Shown piece by piece: positions 54,185 to 63,728 of a stretch of 64,000 nt of DNA. The stretch covers positions 62,001 through 126,000 of the forward strand of contig NZ_JADNYM010000012.1 in the NCBI RefSeq assembly GCF_015708085.1. The letters are read 5' to 3'. This DNA comes from Arthrobacter terrae. GTDB taxonomy: Bacteria > Actinomycetota > Actinomycetes > Actinomycetales > Micrococcaceae. The notes below the pieces were generated by a model. It was not told the origin of the DNA, did no database searches, and saw only the letters and a list, made by a program, of their open reading frames with translations. The first letter of the stretch is position 1. Each line of letters starts with the position of its first letter. A program made the position numbers and the translations under genes.

Positions 54185-55741
54185 TCATGCCTCGGGATGC
54201 GAGTTGGCGGACTTGTAACTGTCGTCGAAGGGCATCTTGTTCACGTCAACATGCGGATTCTCATCCTGCCCCGCCACCAGGGTGTGGGCCTCCGCCGTGG
54301 TATCCACGCTGGGCATGGAACCGGGCAACGGCCGGCGGGCGGATTCATGCAGGAAGAAGATGGCGATGGCCCCGACGATCGAGGTCAGCATGAGGTAGTA
54401 CGCGGGCATCATGTCGTTGCCGGAAAGTCCGATGAGTCCCTGAATAATAAAGGGTGCGGTACCTCCAAAGATGGCCACCGAAATGTTGTACGAGATCCCC
54501 ATCCCGCCGTAGCGGCTGGCCGTCGGGAAGATTGCCGGCAGCGCCGATGCCAGCGTAGGGACAAAGAACGTAACGGGAAAAGCAACGAGCGCCAGCCCTA
54601 CCAGGGTGGACCAGACATCACCGATGGCGATCATCAGGAAGGCGGGAATGGCCAGCACTACGGTGCTCACTGCGCCGATCCAGAGCACCGGGCGGCGGCC
54701 GATCCGGTCCGATAGCTTGCCTGTCAATGGAATACACGCCGCCATTGCCACAAGCACAGGGATGGTCAGCAGAGTCCCATGCAGCGGATCGTATCCCTTG
54801 GCTTCGCTCAGATAGGTGGGCATATAAGAAGTGAGCGTGTAACCGAGTGTATTGGCCGCCGCCGTAAGGATGATCGCCAGCAGAATCTGGCGCCAGTAGG
54901 CCTTGATCACGCCGCCGGGGCCCTTGGACACGTTCTCATCCCTCGCCGCGGCGCCACTGGCAACGGCGGCCTGTTCATCGAGGGTCGCTTGGAATTGTGG
55001 GGATTCCTCGATCTTGTTTCGGAAGTAGATAGCTATCAGGCCCAGTGGCCCCGCTGCCAGGAACGGTACGCGCCAGCCCCACTGTTCCATGGCGGGCTGT
55101 CCGAAAATTATCTGCATGGCCGACACCAGCGAAGCGCCGACAGCAAAGCCGATGTAACTTCCCATGTCCAGGAAGCTGGCAAAGAATCCGCGGCGCTTGT
55201 CCGGCGCATATTCACTGACAAACGTTGTGGCACCGGCGTATTCCCCGCCGGTTGAGAAGCCCTGAATCAGTTTCAGGGTCACCAGCAGGACCGCAGCCCA
55301 GATGCCGATCAGCGAATAGGCCGGCAGCAGCCCCACCACAAATGTGGAGGACGCCATGATCAGCAGTGTGGTGGCCAGCACCTTCTGCCGCCCGATCTTG
55401 TCTCCCAGCCAGCCGAAGACCACCCCCCCCAGCGGCCGCGCGAAGAAGGTGGCGGCAAAGGTGCCGAGCAAAAACAGGGTCTGTACGGCGGGGTCTGCCT
55501 CGGGTAGGAAGACCGGCCCCATCGTAGTGATCAGATAGCCGAAAACCCCAATGTCGTACCATTCCATCGTGTTGCCCACGATGGTTCCGCGCACGGCCTT
55601 ACGCAGCATTGCCTGGTCCACGATATTGATGTGCCCGAACGTGAGCCGGCGATTCTTCAGCGGTGCTTTCAGTCTGCCTGGCCGCACAGGGTTCGCTCCG
55701 GCATCTGCATTCGGCCTGGTTCCTGGCTGATCTTTGGGCAT
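54185..55741 (-). CDS. MFS transporter, metabolite:H+ symporter (ProP-like) type, copy 2
   Basis: A 518-residue transporter with 12 helices of the MHS group (proline/betaine, citrate, shikimate and related solutes). Helix 1 has GNTMEWYDIGVFGYL near 55, and the conserved loop GWLGDKIGRQKVL lies near 108-120. The N-terminal ~45 residues are a polar cytoplasmic tail with KNRRLTFGHINIVDQ, which is also found in the next gene. The ATG at 55741 has GGGAG upstream. It is a close paralog of the gene upstream on the same strand. Substrate unknown. Confidence 0.92.
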   Translation of the reverse strand: MPKDQPGTRPNADAGANPVRPGRLKAPLKNRRLTFGHINIVDQAMLRKAVRGTIVGNTMEWYDIGVFGYLITTMGPVFLPEADPAVQTLFLLGTFAATFFARPLGGVVFGWLGDKIGRQKVLATTLLIMASSTFVVGLLPAYSLIGIWAAVLLVTLKLIQGFSTGGEYAGATTFVSEYAPDKRRGFFASFLDMGSYIGFAVGASLVSAMQIIFGQPAMEQWGWRVPFLAAGPLGLIAIYFRNKIEESPQFQATLDEQAAVASGAAARDENVSKGPGGVIKAYWRQILLAIILTAAANTLGYTLTSYMPTYLSEAKGYDPLHGTLLTIPVLVAMAACIPLTGKLSDRIGRRPVLWIGAVSTVVLAIPAFLMIAIGDVWSTLVGLALVAFPVTFFVPTLASALPAIFPTASRYGGMGISYNISVAIFGGTAPFIIQGLIGLSGNDMMPAYYLMLTSIVGAIAIFFLHESARRPLPGSMPSVDTTAEAHTLVAGQDENPHVDVNKMPFDDSYKSANSHPEA

Positions 55742-55881
55742 CTGAGCTCCCGGATACGTTCCTGTGCCTGCCCCCGGAAGGCGGCTGCCGCGTGCGGGGC
55801 AGACACTTGATGTTATTCCTCAGGAGGCGCAAGGGGCAATGATTCCGCGCTGATTTTCGGTTGCGTTAAGGCCAATGACGA

Positions 55882-55921
55882 ACGACGGCGGCGCGCATCG
55901 CCAGGTGCGCGCCGCCGTCGT
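55882..55921. terminator. 16-bp GC-rich hairpin between the two MFS genes
   Basis: Perfect arms acgacggcggcgcgca (55882-55897) and tgcgcgccgccgtcgt (55906-55921) with an eight-base loop, 44 bases beyond the stop of the upstream MFS gene. It probably separates the two transcripts. No U-tract. Confidence 0.65.
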
Positions 55922-55964
55922 CCGTCGTGCCGTCGTCGTCGAACGCGGTTACAGGCAGCAGCTG

Positions 55965-57569
55965 TCAGCGGACCAGAGTAGGTTCGGGAATGCCCCGCCC
56001 CTCAGTTGCCGGCTCGTAGGTCTCGTCGAACGGCATCTGGGCCAGGTCCAGATCGGGGTTCCCGTCCTGTCCGGCCACGAGTTCGTGTGCCTCTTCGGCG
56101 GAAGCGACGCTGGGCATCGAGCCGGGCAGCGGCCGTCCGGCGGACTCTTTCAGGAAGAATATTGCTCCGGCGCCGACGGCCGAGGTCAGCATCAGGTAAT
56201 ACGCCGGCATCATGTCGTTACCGGTGAGCGCAATCAGCCCCTTGAGGATAAACGGGGTGGTTCCGCCAAAGATGGCTACCGAGAAGTTGTAGGCGATGCC
56301 CATGCCGCCGTAGCGGCTGGCGGTGGGAAACAGCGCCGGCAGGGCCGAGGCCAGGTTTGCTACGTAGAACGTCACCGGGAACGCAACGAGCGCAAGTCCC
56401 AGCAGGGTGGACCAGACATCGCCTATGCCGATGAGCAGGAAGGCGGGGATGGCCAGGACCACGGTGCTGATGGCGCCGGTCCACAACACCGGGCGGCGGC
56501 CGATCCGGTCAGAGAGCCTGCCGGTCAGCGGAATGCACACCGCCATGATGACCAGCACGGGAATGGTGAGAATGGTACCGTGCAGCTCGTCGTAGCCTTT
56601 GGACTCAGTTAGATACGTCGGCATGTAGGACGTCAGGGCGTAGCCCACGGTGTTGGCCGCCGCGACCAGGATCATGGCCAGGACAATCTGCCGCCAGTAC
56701 GCCTTGAGGATTCCGATCGGGCCCTTGGCGGCATCGGCATCCGCGGCCTGGGCACCCTTGGCCTCGGCTGTTTGGGCGTCCAGGGTGGCCTGGAACTGAG
56801 GGGACTCTTCAATCTTGTTCCGGAAGTGAATGGCGATCAGCCCCAGCGGGCCGGCCAGCAGGAACGGCACGCGCCAGCCCCAGGATTCCATCGCGTCCTG
56901 ACCGATGATCAGGTGCATGACGGATACCAGGGCAGCGCCCGCGGCGAAGCCGATGTAGCTGCCCATGTCCAGGAAGCTGGCGAAGAACCCACGGCGTTTA
57001 TCCGGTGCGTATTCGCTCACGAACGTGGTGGCACCGGCGTACTCGCCGCCGGTGGAGAAGCCCTGGATCAGCTTGACGAGCACCAGCAGTACGGCGGCCC
57101 AGATGCCGATCTGCGCATACCCGGGGATCAGCCCCAAGGCGAAGGTTGATGCCGCCATGATCAGCAGCGTGGTGGACAGCACCTTCTGCCGCCCGATCTT
57201 GTCTCCCAGCCAGCCGAAGATGATGCCGCCCAACGGGCGGGCAATGAACGTGGCGGCGAAAGTTCCCAGCAGAAACAGTGTCTGTACTGTCTGGTCCGAT
57301 TTGGGCAGGAAAACAGGACCCATCGTGGTGACAAGGTAGCCGAATACACCAACGTCGTACCATTCCATCGTGTTCCCGACGATGGTGCCGTTGATGGCTT
57401 TTCTGAGCATCGGTTTATTCACGATGTTCACGTCTCCGACAGCCAGACGCCGGTTTTTGAGCCGGGGGAGCCGGACGGGACGGGACTGTTTATTGGTGTC
57501 CTGGACACCGTTATTTGAGTAGTTCGAACTTAGGTCTGTGGGCATTTGGTCATCTCTCGTGGAGGTCAT
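55965..57569 (-). CDS. MFS transporter, metabolite:H+ symporter (ProP-like) type, copy 1
   Basis: A 534-residue MHS-type transporter, strongly similar to its downstream neighbour throughout: GNTMEWYDVGVFGYL near 74, GWLGDKIGRQKVL near 124, and nearly the same cytoplasmic N-terminal segment KNRRLAVGDVNIVNK. The two clearly come from a tandem duplication. The start is either ATG 57569 (GGAAG upstream) or ATG 57545. The N-terminal 40 residues are polar. The 225-base region upstream shows nothing distinctive. Solute specificity cannot be told from sequence. Confidence 0.92.
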   Translation of the reverse strand: MTSTRDDQMPTDLSSNYSNNGVQDTNKQSRPVRLPRLKNRRLAVGDVNIVNKPMLRKAINGTIVGNTMEWYDVGVFGYLVTTMGPVFLPKSDQTVQTLFLLGTFAATFIARPLGGIIFGWLGDKIGRQKVLSTTLLIMAASTFALGLIPGYAQIGIWAAVLLVLVKLIQGFSTGGEYAGATTFVSEYAPDKRRGFFASFLDMGSYIGFAAGAALVSVMHLIIGQDAMESWGWRVPFLLAGPLGLIAIHFRNKIEESPQFQATLDAQTAEAKGAQAADADAAKGPIGILKAYWRQIVLAMILVAAANTVGYALTSYMPTYLTESKGYDELHGTILTIPVLVIMAVCIPLTGRLSDRIGRRPVLWTGAISTVVLAIPAFLLIGIGDVWSTLLGLALVAFPVTFYVANLASALPALFPTASRYGGMGIAYNFSVAIFGGTTPFILKGLIALTGNDMMPAYYLMLTSAVGAGAIFFLKESAGRPLPGSMPSVASAEEAHELVAGQDGNPDLDLAQMPFDETYEPATEGRGIPEPTLVR

Positions 57570-57794
57570 TTGCTTCCGACGTGTTACTGCCGCGCTCGGG
57601 GCAGACCATCAATTTTACACGAATTCGCGTTATGCCCCCAGCGGGCGCCTCGATCTGCTGGCGTTAGGGAGCGCAGAATCAGCACCCACTCACCGCTGAA
57701 GTGACCACTGTCGGGGGGCAAACTGCAGCTATCGTTTCCGCTGGTTGCCCCACCCGGGAACGCCGCGGAAGTTCCCGGCGAACGCCTGAGACCG

Positions 57795-58070
57795 CTAGGC
57801 GTCGTGGTCCGTCTCGAGGATCTGCACCAGAGTTTCGAGCGCCTCGTCCGCGCCGTCGCCCTCGGCGCGGAGCACCACGACATCGCCGTGAGCTGCTCCC
57901 AAGCCCATCAGGGAGAGGATGCTGCTGGCGTCCAGAGCGTCTTCTGCCGGTTCCCCCTGCATCGAGATGGTGACGTCGACCGGGAGCTCGGCTGCGGCTT
58001 CGACAAAGATGGCGGCGGGGCGGGCATGCAGGCCCACGCGGCTGGCAATGGTGGCGGTACGTTCTTTCAT
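57795..58070 (-). CDS. ptsH: Phosphocarrier protein HPr
   Basis: General PTS phosphocarrier that passes phosphate from EI to EII enzymes. The 91-residue protein has the active H15 in SRVGLHARPAAIFVE and the regulatory region SSILSLMGLGAAHGD near 49-63. The ATG at 58070 has AGGAG upstream. It is the last gene of the fructose operon, 77 bases after ptsI. The C-terminal ETLVQILETDHDA is typical. This free HPr is separate from the HPr domain fused in DhaM. Confidence 0.96.
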   Translation of the reverse strand: MKERTATIASRVGLHARPAAIFVEAAAELPVDVTISMQGEPAEDALDASSILSLMGLGAAHGDVVVLRAEGDGADEALETLVQILETDHDA

Positions 58071-58147
58071 GGTGAGCTCCTTGGTTCTGCTGTGGTTCAG
58101 CTGTGGTTCAGCATCAATTGGCGGATTGGTTGGTTTTGCAGGGTTCT

Positions 58148-59821
58148 TTACAGACCGAGCTGGTCAAGGAGCGGCAGCTGCTCCCGGACCGCCGACCTCG
58201 CCTGCGCGGCACTTGGTGCTGCGAGGGCCAGCGCCGCTAACGTTCGGGCGCGTTCGCGGGTCACGCTGCGCAGAACCGCGCTTACGGCCGGCAGCGCGCG
58301 GGCGGTCATGGACAGCGAGCTCACACCCAGACCCACGAGGACGACGGCGAGCGCCGGGTCTGCGGCTGCCTCACCGCAGACGCCCACGGGCTTTCCTGCG
58401 CCGCCGTCGACCGTGGCTTTGACCAGGATCAGGACGGCGGGCTGCCACGGATCGTTCAGGGCAGCCAGCGGCCCCAGCTGGCGGTCCGCGGCCATGGTGT
58501 ACTGCGTCAGATCATTGGTGCCGATGCTCGCGAAGTCCACGTCCGCCAGCAGCGATGCGGCTGTCAGCGCCGCGGCGGGAATCTCCACCATGACGCCCGG
58601 CGTGTTGAGGCCGTTCGCCCGGCACAGCGAAGCGAATTCCGTAGCCTCGGCAGGAGTCGAGATCATCGGCGCCATCACCTGGACGTCGGCGGACGAATCG
58701 TTGGCTGCGGCGGCGATTGCCTGCAGCTGCCGCTCCAACACCCCCGGGGAGGTGAGATTGGTCCGGTAGCCGCGCACGCCCAGAGCGGGGTTTGGTTCGG
58801 TGGAATCGGTCAGGAAGGGCAGCGGCTTATCCGCGCCGGCATCGAGGGTGCGGATCACCACCTTTTTCCCGGCGAACGCGTCAAATACGCCGCGGTATGC
58901 CGCAGCCTGTTCTGCATGGGAGGGCTCCGCATCGCGGCCCAGGAAGCAGAATTCGGTGCGGAGCAATCCCACGCCCTCGGCACCGGCAGCAGCCGCGGCC
59001 ACGGCGTCCTTCGTTCCGCCGACGTTGGCCAGCAGCGGCACGGCCGAGCCATCCGCCAGCTGGCCGCAACCGTCGAACGTGGCCGGCCCGGTGGTGTCGC
59101 TGGCCCATCGCCCGGCCTTGTCTTTCAACGCCGCATCGGGATCTGCGGTGACTAGGCCGGCTGCTCCGTCCACGTAAAGCATGGTGCCATCGGTCAGTTC
59201 CGTCACGCCGGCGGCGGCCACCACCGCCGGCAGACCCAGCGCGCGGGCAATGATGGCGGTGTGTGACTGCGGGCCACCGCCGGCCGTAACCAGCGCCAGC
59301 ACCTTGGCGGGGTCCAGTGTGGCGGTGTCCGCCGGCGCCAGGTCCTCGGCCAGCAGGATGAAGGGCTCCGGAGCATCCGGAATGCCGGGAGCCGGGACAC
59401 CGCGCAGCGCGGCCACTATCCTGGCCCTTACGTCGAAGACGTCATGGGTGCGTTCGGCCATGTAACCACCTAAATTCAGCAGCATGGTGGCCACGCCCTC
59501 GGCTGCGTCCCAGATGGCCCGCTCCGCCGAGGTGCCGCCGTTGATCAGTTTGACGGCGGCTTTGAGCAGCATCGGGTCCGCCGCCATCAGCGCTGTTGCC
59601 TCGAGGACGGCCTTAGCGTCCGTGTTGGCACTCTCCGCGCGGTGTTTAAGCTCCGCCTGAACTGTTTTGGCTGCCGTCCGCAGGGCTGCGGCGGCTGCGT
59701 CCGCCGTAGTTCCCGGGTCCAGCCGTTCGCCGGCCGCGGGAGCGGGCACCGCCGGTGGCATCAGGCGCACCGGTCCGATCACGCGGCCGGGCGTTACGCC
59801 GACTCCGTTGAAGGTTTTCAT
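58148..59821 (-). CDS. ptsI: PTS enzyme I (phosphoenolpyruvate--protein phosphotransferase)
   Basis: Takes phosphate from phosphoenolpyruvate and passes it to HPr. The 557-residue protein has the active H187 in GGGPQSHTAIIARALG, the PEP-binding core with VGLLRTEFCFLGRDAEP near 290, VMVEIPAAAL near 420, and the catalytic Cys in PVGVCGEAAADPALA near 490. It is slightly short of the usual ~570. The ATG at 59821 overlaps the end of fruA by four bases, showing one operon. No other EI is present in the window, so DhaM most likely also uses it. Confidence 0.97.
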   Translation of the reverse strand: MKTFNGVGVTPGRVIGPVRLMPPAVPAPAAGERLDPGTTADAAAAALRTAAKTVQAELKHRAESANTDAKAVLEATALMAADPMLLKAAVKLINGGTSAERAIWDAAEGVATMLLNLGGYMAERTHDVFDVRARIVAALRGVPAPGIPDAPEPFILLAEDLAPADTATLDPAKVLALVTAGGGPQSHTAIIARALGLPAVVAAAGVTELTDGTMLYVDGAAGLVTADPDAALKDKAGRWASDTTGPATFDGCGQLADGSAVPLLANVGGTKDAVAAAAAGAEGVGLLRTEFCFLGRDAEPSHAEQAAAYRGVFDAFAGKKVVIRTLDAGADKPLPFLTDSTEPNPALGVRGYRTNLTSPGVLERQLQAIAAAANDSSADVQVMAPMISTPAEATEFASLCRANGLNTPGVMVEIPAAALTAASLLADVDFASIGTNDLTQYTMAADRQLGPLAALNDPWQPAVLILVKATVDGGAGKPVGVCGEAAADPALAVVLVGLGVSSLSMTARALPAVSAVLRSVTRERARTLAALALAAPSAAQARSAVREQLPLLDQLGL

Positions 59822-61917
59822 GCTGTTACCCCCTGCTGGTCTGCCGTTGCCGTTCCGGTTCCTGCAACCGTAGCCGCTCTGTCAGCTTTGACACCATCGG
59901 CAGCCGTGCCATCCGGGCGGCGGACGGCCCAGCGCTTGAGCGCCAGGACAACCAACGCGGTGACCACCATCCCGGCCAGGATGGAGACGATGAACATGAG
60001 CAGGTTGCCGATGGCGAAGAAGACGAAGATTCCTCCGTGCGGGGCCTGGGAGGTGACGCCGGTCGCCATGCACAGTGCCCCGGTGACAGCCCCGCCGAGC
60101 ATGCTGGCAGGGATGACCCGCAGCGGATCCGCTGCGGCGAAGGGAATGGCGCCCTCGGAGATGAAGGAGGCACCCAGCAGCCACGCGGCCTTGCCGTTCT
60201 CGCGTTCCGCGAGGCTGAAGCGGCTCTTATCCAGCGCCGTCGCGAGTGCCATGGCCAGCGGTGGGACCATGCCGGCGGCCATCACCGTGGCCATGATCTG
60301 CCACGGAGCCTGGTTGGCAACGGTGCCGGCACCCAGGCCGGCGACGGCGAAGGAGTAGGCAACCTTATTGACCGGACCACCCAGATCGAAGCACATCATC
60401 AGGCCCAAAATGATTCCGAGGACGACGGCGGAGGCGCCGGTCATCCCGGACAGCCAGTGGTTCAGGACCGTGGTGAACCACGCGATCGGGCCGCCCAGAA
60501 CCAGGAACATCAGACCCGAGGCCACGATCGAGGCCAGCAGCGGGATTATCACCACCGGCATTAACCCACGCAGCCAGCGCGGTACCGGCCAGCCGCCGAT
60601 CCAGTGCGCGATGAACCCGGCCAGCAGACCGCCGACCAGGCCGCCCAGGAAGCCGGCACCCATAAACAAGGCGACGGCGCCGGCGGTAAAGCCGGGAGCG
60701 ATGCCCGGTCGGTCCGCGATGCCGTAGGCGATGTAGCCGGCCAACGCTGGAACCAGGAAGGCCAGCGAGAGGCTGCCGATCTTAAACGCGACGGCCCCCA
60801 GGTAGATGTGCAGTCCGCCGTCGGGCAGGTTCGTGAGGCTGTTGGCCAGCACCACCTTGTCCGCGATGGCGCTGATGGTGTAGCCGCCAAGCAGAAAGCC
60901 CAGGGCAATCAGCAGCCCGCCGCCGGCGACGAACGGGATCATATAGCTTACGCCGGTCAGCAGCGCCTTCTTCAGCTTCTGGCCGATGTGTTCGCCGGAG
61001 GCCTCCGCATCGTGTTCGGCCTGTTCCTCGGCACCGAAATGAGGTACCCGGTGTGCGTTCGGGTTATCCGCCGCGGCCAGAGCCTCCTGGACCATTTTGG
61101 CCGGCTCGTCGATGCCTCGTTTTACCGGAGCATTTATGACGGGTTTGCCGGCGAAGCGCTCCTTGCCACGGACATCGACGTCGACGGCGAAGATCACCGC
61201 ATCCGCGGCTGCGATCACGGCCGGGTCCAAGGGGGTGACGGCGCCGGAGCCCTGGGTTTCCACCTGCAGTTCGACACCGGCCTCCTTGGCTGCGGCGACC
61301 AGCGAATCGGCTGCCATGTAGGTGTGGGCGATGCCGGTGGGGCAGGCAGTGACGGCTACCAGACGGCGTGGTCCGCTTATCGTCGAGGACGGAACTGCGC
61401 CGGTGTTGGCGGCACTGGCTGCCGCAGGGGCAGTTGCAGGGGCAGTTGCTGGGGAAGCTGCGGGCTTATCCGCGATGGCGCCCTCGACCAGGGCCACGAT
61501 CTCATCAGCGGACGAGGCTGCGCGCAGTGCAGCGGTGAAGTCCTTTTTAATCAGCGACCGGGCCAGTTTGGAGAGCAGCCGCAGGTGTTCCTGATCCGCC
61601 CCCTCGGGAGCAGCGATGAAGAAGATCAGGTCCGCCGGACCATCCTTGGCGCCAAAGGGAACGGCCGGAGCCAGCCGGGCCATGGCCAGCGTTGGTTCGA
61701 TCACGGCTGCGGAGCGGCAGTGCGGGATGGCGATGCCGCCGGGAATGCCCGTAGATGTTTTTTGTTCCCGCGCCAGCGCGTCGGCGTAAAGACCTTCGAC
61801 TTCGCTGGCCCGGCCGGTGGCCGCGATCCGCTCGGCGAGGCGGCGGATCACGGCGGCGGGTTCATCGCCGAGATCCGCATCGAGCGTGACCAGCTCCGGG
61901 GTGATTAGTGCAGTCAT
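59818..61917 (-). CDS. fruA: Fructose PTS permease EIIABC
   Basis: Imports fructose and phosphorylates it to fructose-1-phosphate. The 699-residue protein is an A-B-C fusion: EIIA (1-150) with active His in GIAIPHCRSA near 69, a Pro/Ala linker made partly by repeats, EIIB (about 180-285) with the active Cys in VTACPTGIAHT, and EIIC (about 330-690) with about eight to ten helices. The ATG at 61917 (MTALITPELVTLDADLG) has AAGGAG upstream; a longer frame to 62064 has none. It lies one base beyond fruK and overlaps ptsI. Confidence 0.96.
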   Translation of the reverse strand: MTALITPELVTLDADLGDEPAAVIRRLAERIAATGRASEVEGLYADALAREQKTSTGIPGGIAIPHCRSAAVIEPTLAMARLAPAVPFGAKDGPADLIFFIAAPEGADQEHLRLLSKLARSLIKKDFTAALRAASSADEIVALVEGAIADKPAASPATAPATAPAAASAANTGAVPSSTISGPRRLVAVTACPTGIAHTYMAADSLVAAAKEAGVELQVETQGSGAVTPLDPAVIAAADAVIFAVDVDVRGKERFAGKPVINAPVKRGIDEPAKMVQEALAAADNPNAHRVPHFGAEEQAEHDAEASGEHIGQKLKKALLTGVSYMIPFVAGGGLLIALGFLLGGYTISAIADKVVLANSLTNLPDGGLHIYLGAVAFKIGSLSLAFLVPALAGYIAYGIADRPGIAPGFTAGAVALFMGAGFLGGLVGGLLAGFIAHWIGGWPVPRWLRGLMPVVIIPLLASIVASGLMFLVLGGPIAWFTTVLNHWLSGMTGASAVVLGIILGLMMCFDLGGPVNKVAYSFAVAGLGAGTVANQAPWQIMATVMAAGMVPPLAMALATALDKSRFSLAERENGKAAWLLGASFISEGAIPFAAADPLRVIPASMLGGAVTGALCMATGVTSQAPHGGIFVFFAIGNLLMFIVSILAGMVVTALVVLALKRWAVRRPDGTAADGVKADRAATVAGTGTATADQQGVTA
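61424..61459. repeat. 12-bp tandem repeat in the EIIA-EIIB linker of fruA
   Basis: Two identical gcaggggcagtt units and a third with changes encode ATAPATAPA-type linker (minus strand). It keeps frame. Confidence 0.85.
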
Positions 61918-61918
61918 C

Positions 61919-62893
61919 TTAATTCTCCTTGGCATCGGACAGGACCGTGACGGACACGGCAGCGGGATGGGTTTGGGACAACGCCGGGACGGTGGATCCC
62001 GGCAGAGCGGTGGCGGCAGCCCCATGGGCCACCGCCTGCTGCAGGCTTTGCGGGCCGGTGGCACCGGCTGCCTGGCTCAACAGATAGCCGGCCAGCGCGG
62101 AATCGCCCGCGCCGACAGTGCTTCGCGCAATGATTTTGGGGCTGCGGGCAAGCCAACTGCCCTCTGGGTTCACCAATACGGCGCCCTTGGAGCCCAGCGT
62201 GGCCAGTACGGCTCCCACGCCCGCGTCCACCAACGTTGCCGCGGCTTTGACAGCCAGCAGGGGATCGGCTTCCAGACGATACGGGTCCGGGAAACCTGTC
62301 AGCTCCGCCAGTTCCTCTGCATTGGGCTTGACGAGATCCGGGAGCGAGTCACCGGGTCCGGCCAACGCGGCCGCCAGCGGAGCGCCGGATGAATCGATGG
62401 CAATCCGCGGGGCCGCTGGACCGAAAGCGGAGCGCACAGCCATGGTCAGTTGGGCGTAGAAATTCACCGGCAGACCGGGCGGCAGCGACCCGGCCAGGAC
62501 CAGCCAGCTGGCGCCTTCGGAATTCTCCACTACCAGCTGCAACAGGGCACGCTGCTGCGCTTGGGCAATGACGGGCCCGGGTTCATTGAGCTTGGTGGTG
62601 GTGCCGTCGGGCTCGGTAATGGTGATATTGCTGCGCAGGGCAGTACCCAAGTGCAGGCCATGGTGCGGGATCCCGAGCGTCCGCAGCGCAACCAGAACGG
62701 CGTCGTCGTAGTCCCCGGGCAGGAGCGCGAGAGAGTCCACCCCGGAGGCGAAAAGCACCCGGGCAATATTGACGCCCTTCCCGCCCGGTTCCTGGTGGGC
62801 CACGCCGGCGCGCTGAACTTCGCCCCGGGCCAGCGGCGCGGTCAGTTCAATGGTCCGGTCCAGACTGGGATTAGGAGTCACCGTGACAATCAT
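61919..62893 (-). CDS. fruK: 1-phosphofructokinase
   Basis: Phosphorylates fructose-1-phosphate to fructose-1,6-bisphosphate. The 324-residue PfkB-family protein starts MIVTVTPNPSLDRTIELT, which is the FruK/LacC signature, and ends with the catalytic GAGDSALAGYL near 260 (anion hole and catalytic Asp). The GTG/ATG start at 62893 overlaps the end of the regulator gene by four bases. It follows the DeoR gene and precedes fruA, the standard order for fructose operons. Confidence 0.96.
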   Translation of the reverse strand: MIVTVTPNPSLDRTIELTAPLARGEVQRAGVAHQEPGGKGVNIARVLFASGVDSLALLPGDYDDAVLVALRTLGIPHHGLHLGTALRSNITITEPDGTTTKLNEPGPVIAQAQQRALLQLVVENSEGASWLVLAGSLPPGLPVNFYAQLTMAVRSAFGPAAPRIAIDSSGAPLAAALAGPGDSLPDLVKPNAEELAELTGFPDPYRLEADPLLAVKAAATLVDAGVGAVLATLGSKGAVLVNPEGSWLARSPKIIARSTVGAGDSALAGYLLSQAAGATGPQSLQQAVAHGAAATALPGSTVPALSQTHPAAVSVTVLSDAKEN

Positions 62894-63678
62894 GCGATCA
62901 CCAGCTCGACGTCTGCCGCGGCAAGGGCCGCAATAAGATCTTCGGCCGGCCGGGCATCGGTGATGAGCGTGTCAATTTCCCGCAGGGCAGCGAACCGCAC
63001 CAGGGTTTCCTCGCCGAGCTTCGAAGAGTCGGCCAGGGCCACCACCCGGCGGGCGGAGCGGACAATGGCCATTTTGATGGCGGCCTCTGCGCTGTCCGGA
63101 GTGCTGAGGCCGAACTGCGCGTGGACGCCATTGGCACCCACGAATGCAATATCCGGGCGGAGTGCTTCCAGGCGTTCACTGGCTGTAGCACCAACGATGG
63201 CGCTGGTCAGGCCGCGGACCCGCCCACCCAGGATCTCCAACTGCAGTTCCGGATTGGCGCAGAGCCGGTGCGCAATGGGCAGAGCGTTCGTAATGACAAG
63301 GAGGGCATCGCCCGGGCTCGCAGGGGCCCAATCGGTGAGCAGTTCGGCCAGCAGTGCGGTGGTCGTCCCCGAGTCCAGGAGGACCGACCCGGTCCGGGTG
63401 GAGGGAATGAGTGCGGCGGCCGCCGCGGCGATCCGGGTTTTTTCTGCCAAATGCTGTGACCGGCGTTCATCAAGGCTTGGCTCGGACATGCTCAGCCGAT
63501 CCAGTGCCACGGCGCCACCGTGAACGCGGCGCAGGCGACGCGTGTTCTCCAGACCGGCCAGATCCCGGCGAACGGTTTCGGCGGTAATTCGGAACAGCTC
63601 GGCGAGTTCTCCCACCGTAACGCGGCTGCGGGCGGCCACAAGTTCGGCGATCTTATCCTGCCGTTCTTCGGCAAACAT
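62890..63678 (-). CDS. fruR: DeoR/GlpR-family regulator of the fructose operon
   Basis: A 262-residue repressor: N-terminal winged helix MFAEERQDKIAELVAARSRV with GELAELFRITAETVRRDL (recognition helix), then the sugar-phosphate-binding DeoR domain with VLLDSGTTTALLAELL near 97 and ADSSKLGEETLVRFA near 210. First gene of the fructose operon, with GGAGG before the ATG. A perfect palindrome lies at its promoter, so it probably represses its own operon and is released by fructose-1-phosphate or a related sugar phosphate, from knowledge of the family. Confidence 0.93.
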   Translation of the reverse strand: MFAEERQDKIAELVAARSRVTVGELAELFRITAETVRRDLAGLENTRRLRRVHGGAVALDRLSMSEPSLDERRSQHLAEKTRIAAAAAALIPSTRTGSVLLDSGTTTALLAELLTDWAPASPGDALLVITNALPIAHRLCANPELQLEILGGRVRGLTSAIVGATASERLEALRPDIAFVGANGVHAQFGLSTPDSAEAAIKMAIVRSARRVVALADSSKLGEETLVRFAALREIDTLITDARPAEDLIAALAAADVELVIA

Positions 63679-63699
63679 CGTGCCTCCAAAGTATCGTGA

Positions 63700-63720
63700 C
63701 AGACATCACATTGATGTCTG
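63700..63720. promoter_or_regulatory. Palindromic operator of the fructose operon
   Basis: CAGACATCA and TGATGTCTG are perfect 9-bp arms around CAT, located between the predicted -10 and the regulator start. This is the expected place for an autorepressing DeoR-family protein. Confidence 0.7.
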
Positions 63721-63728
63721 TTTGATTG

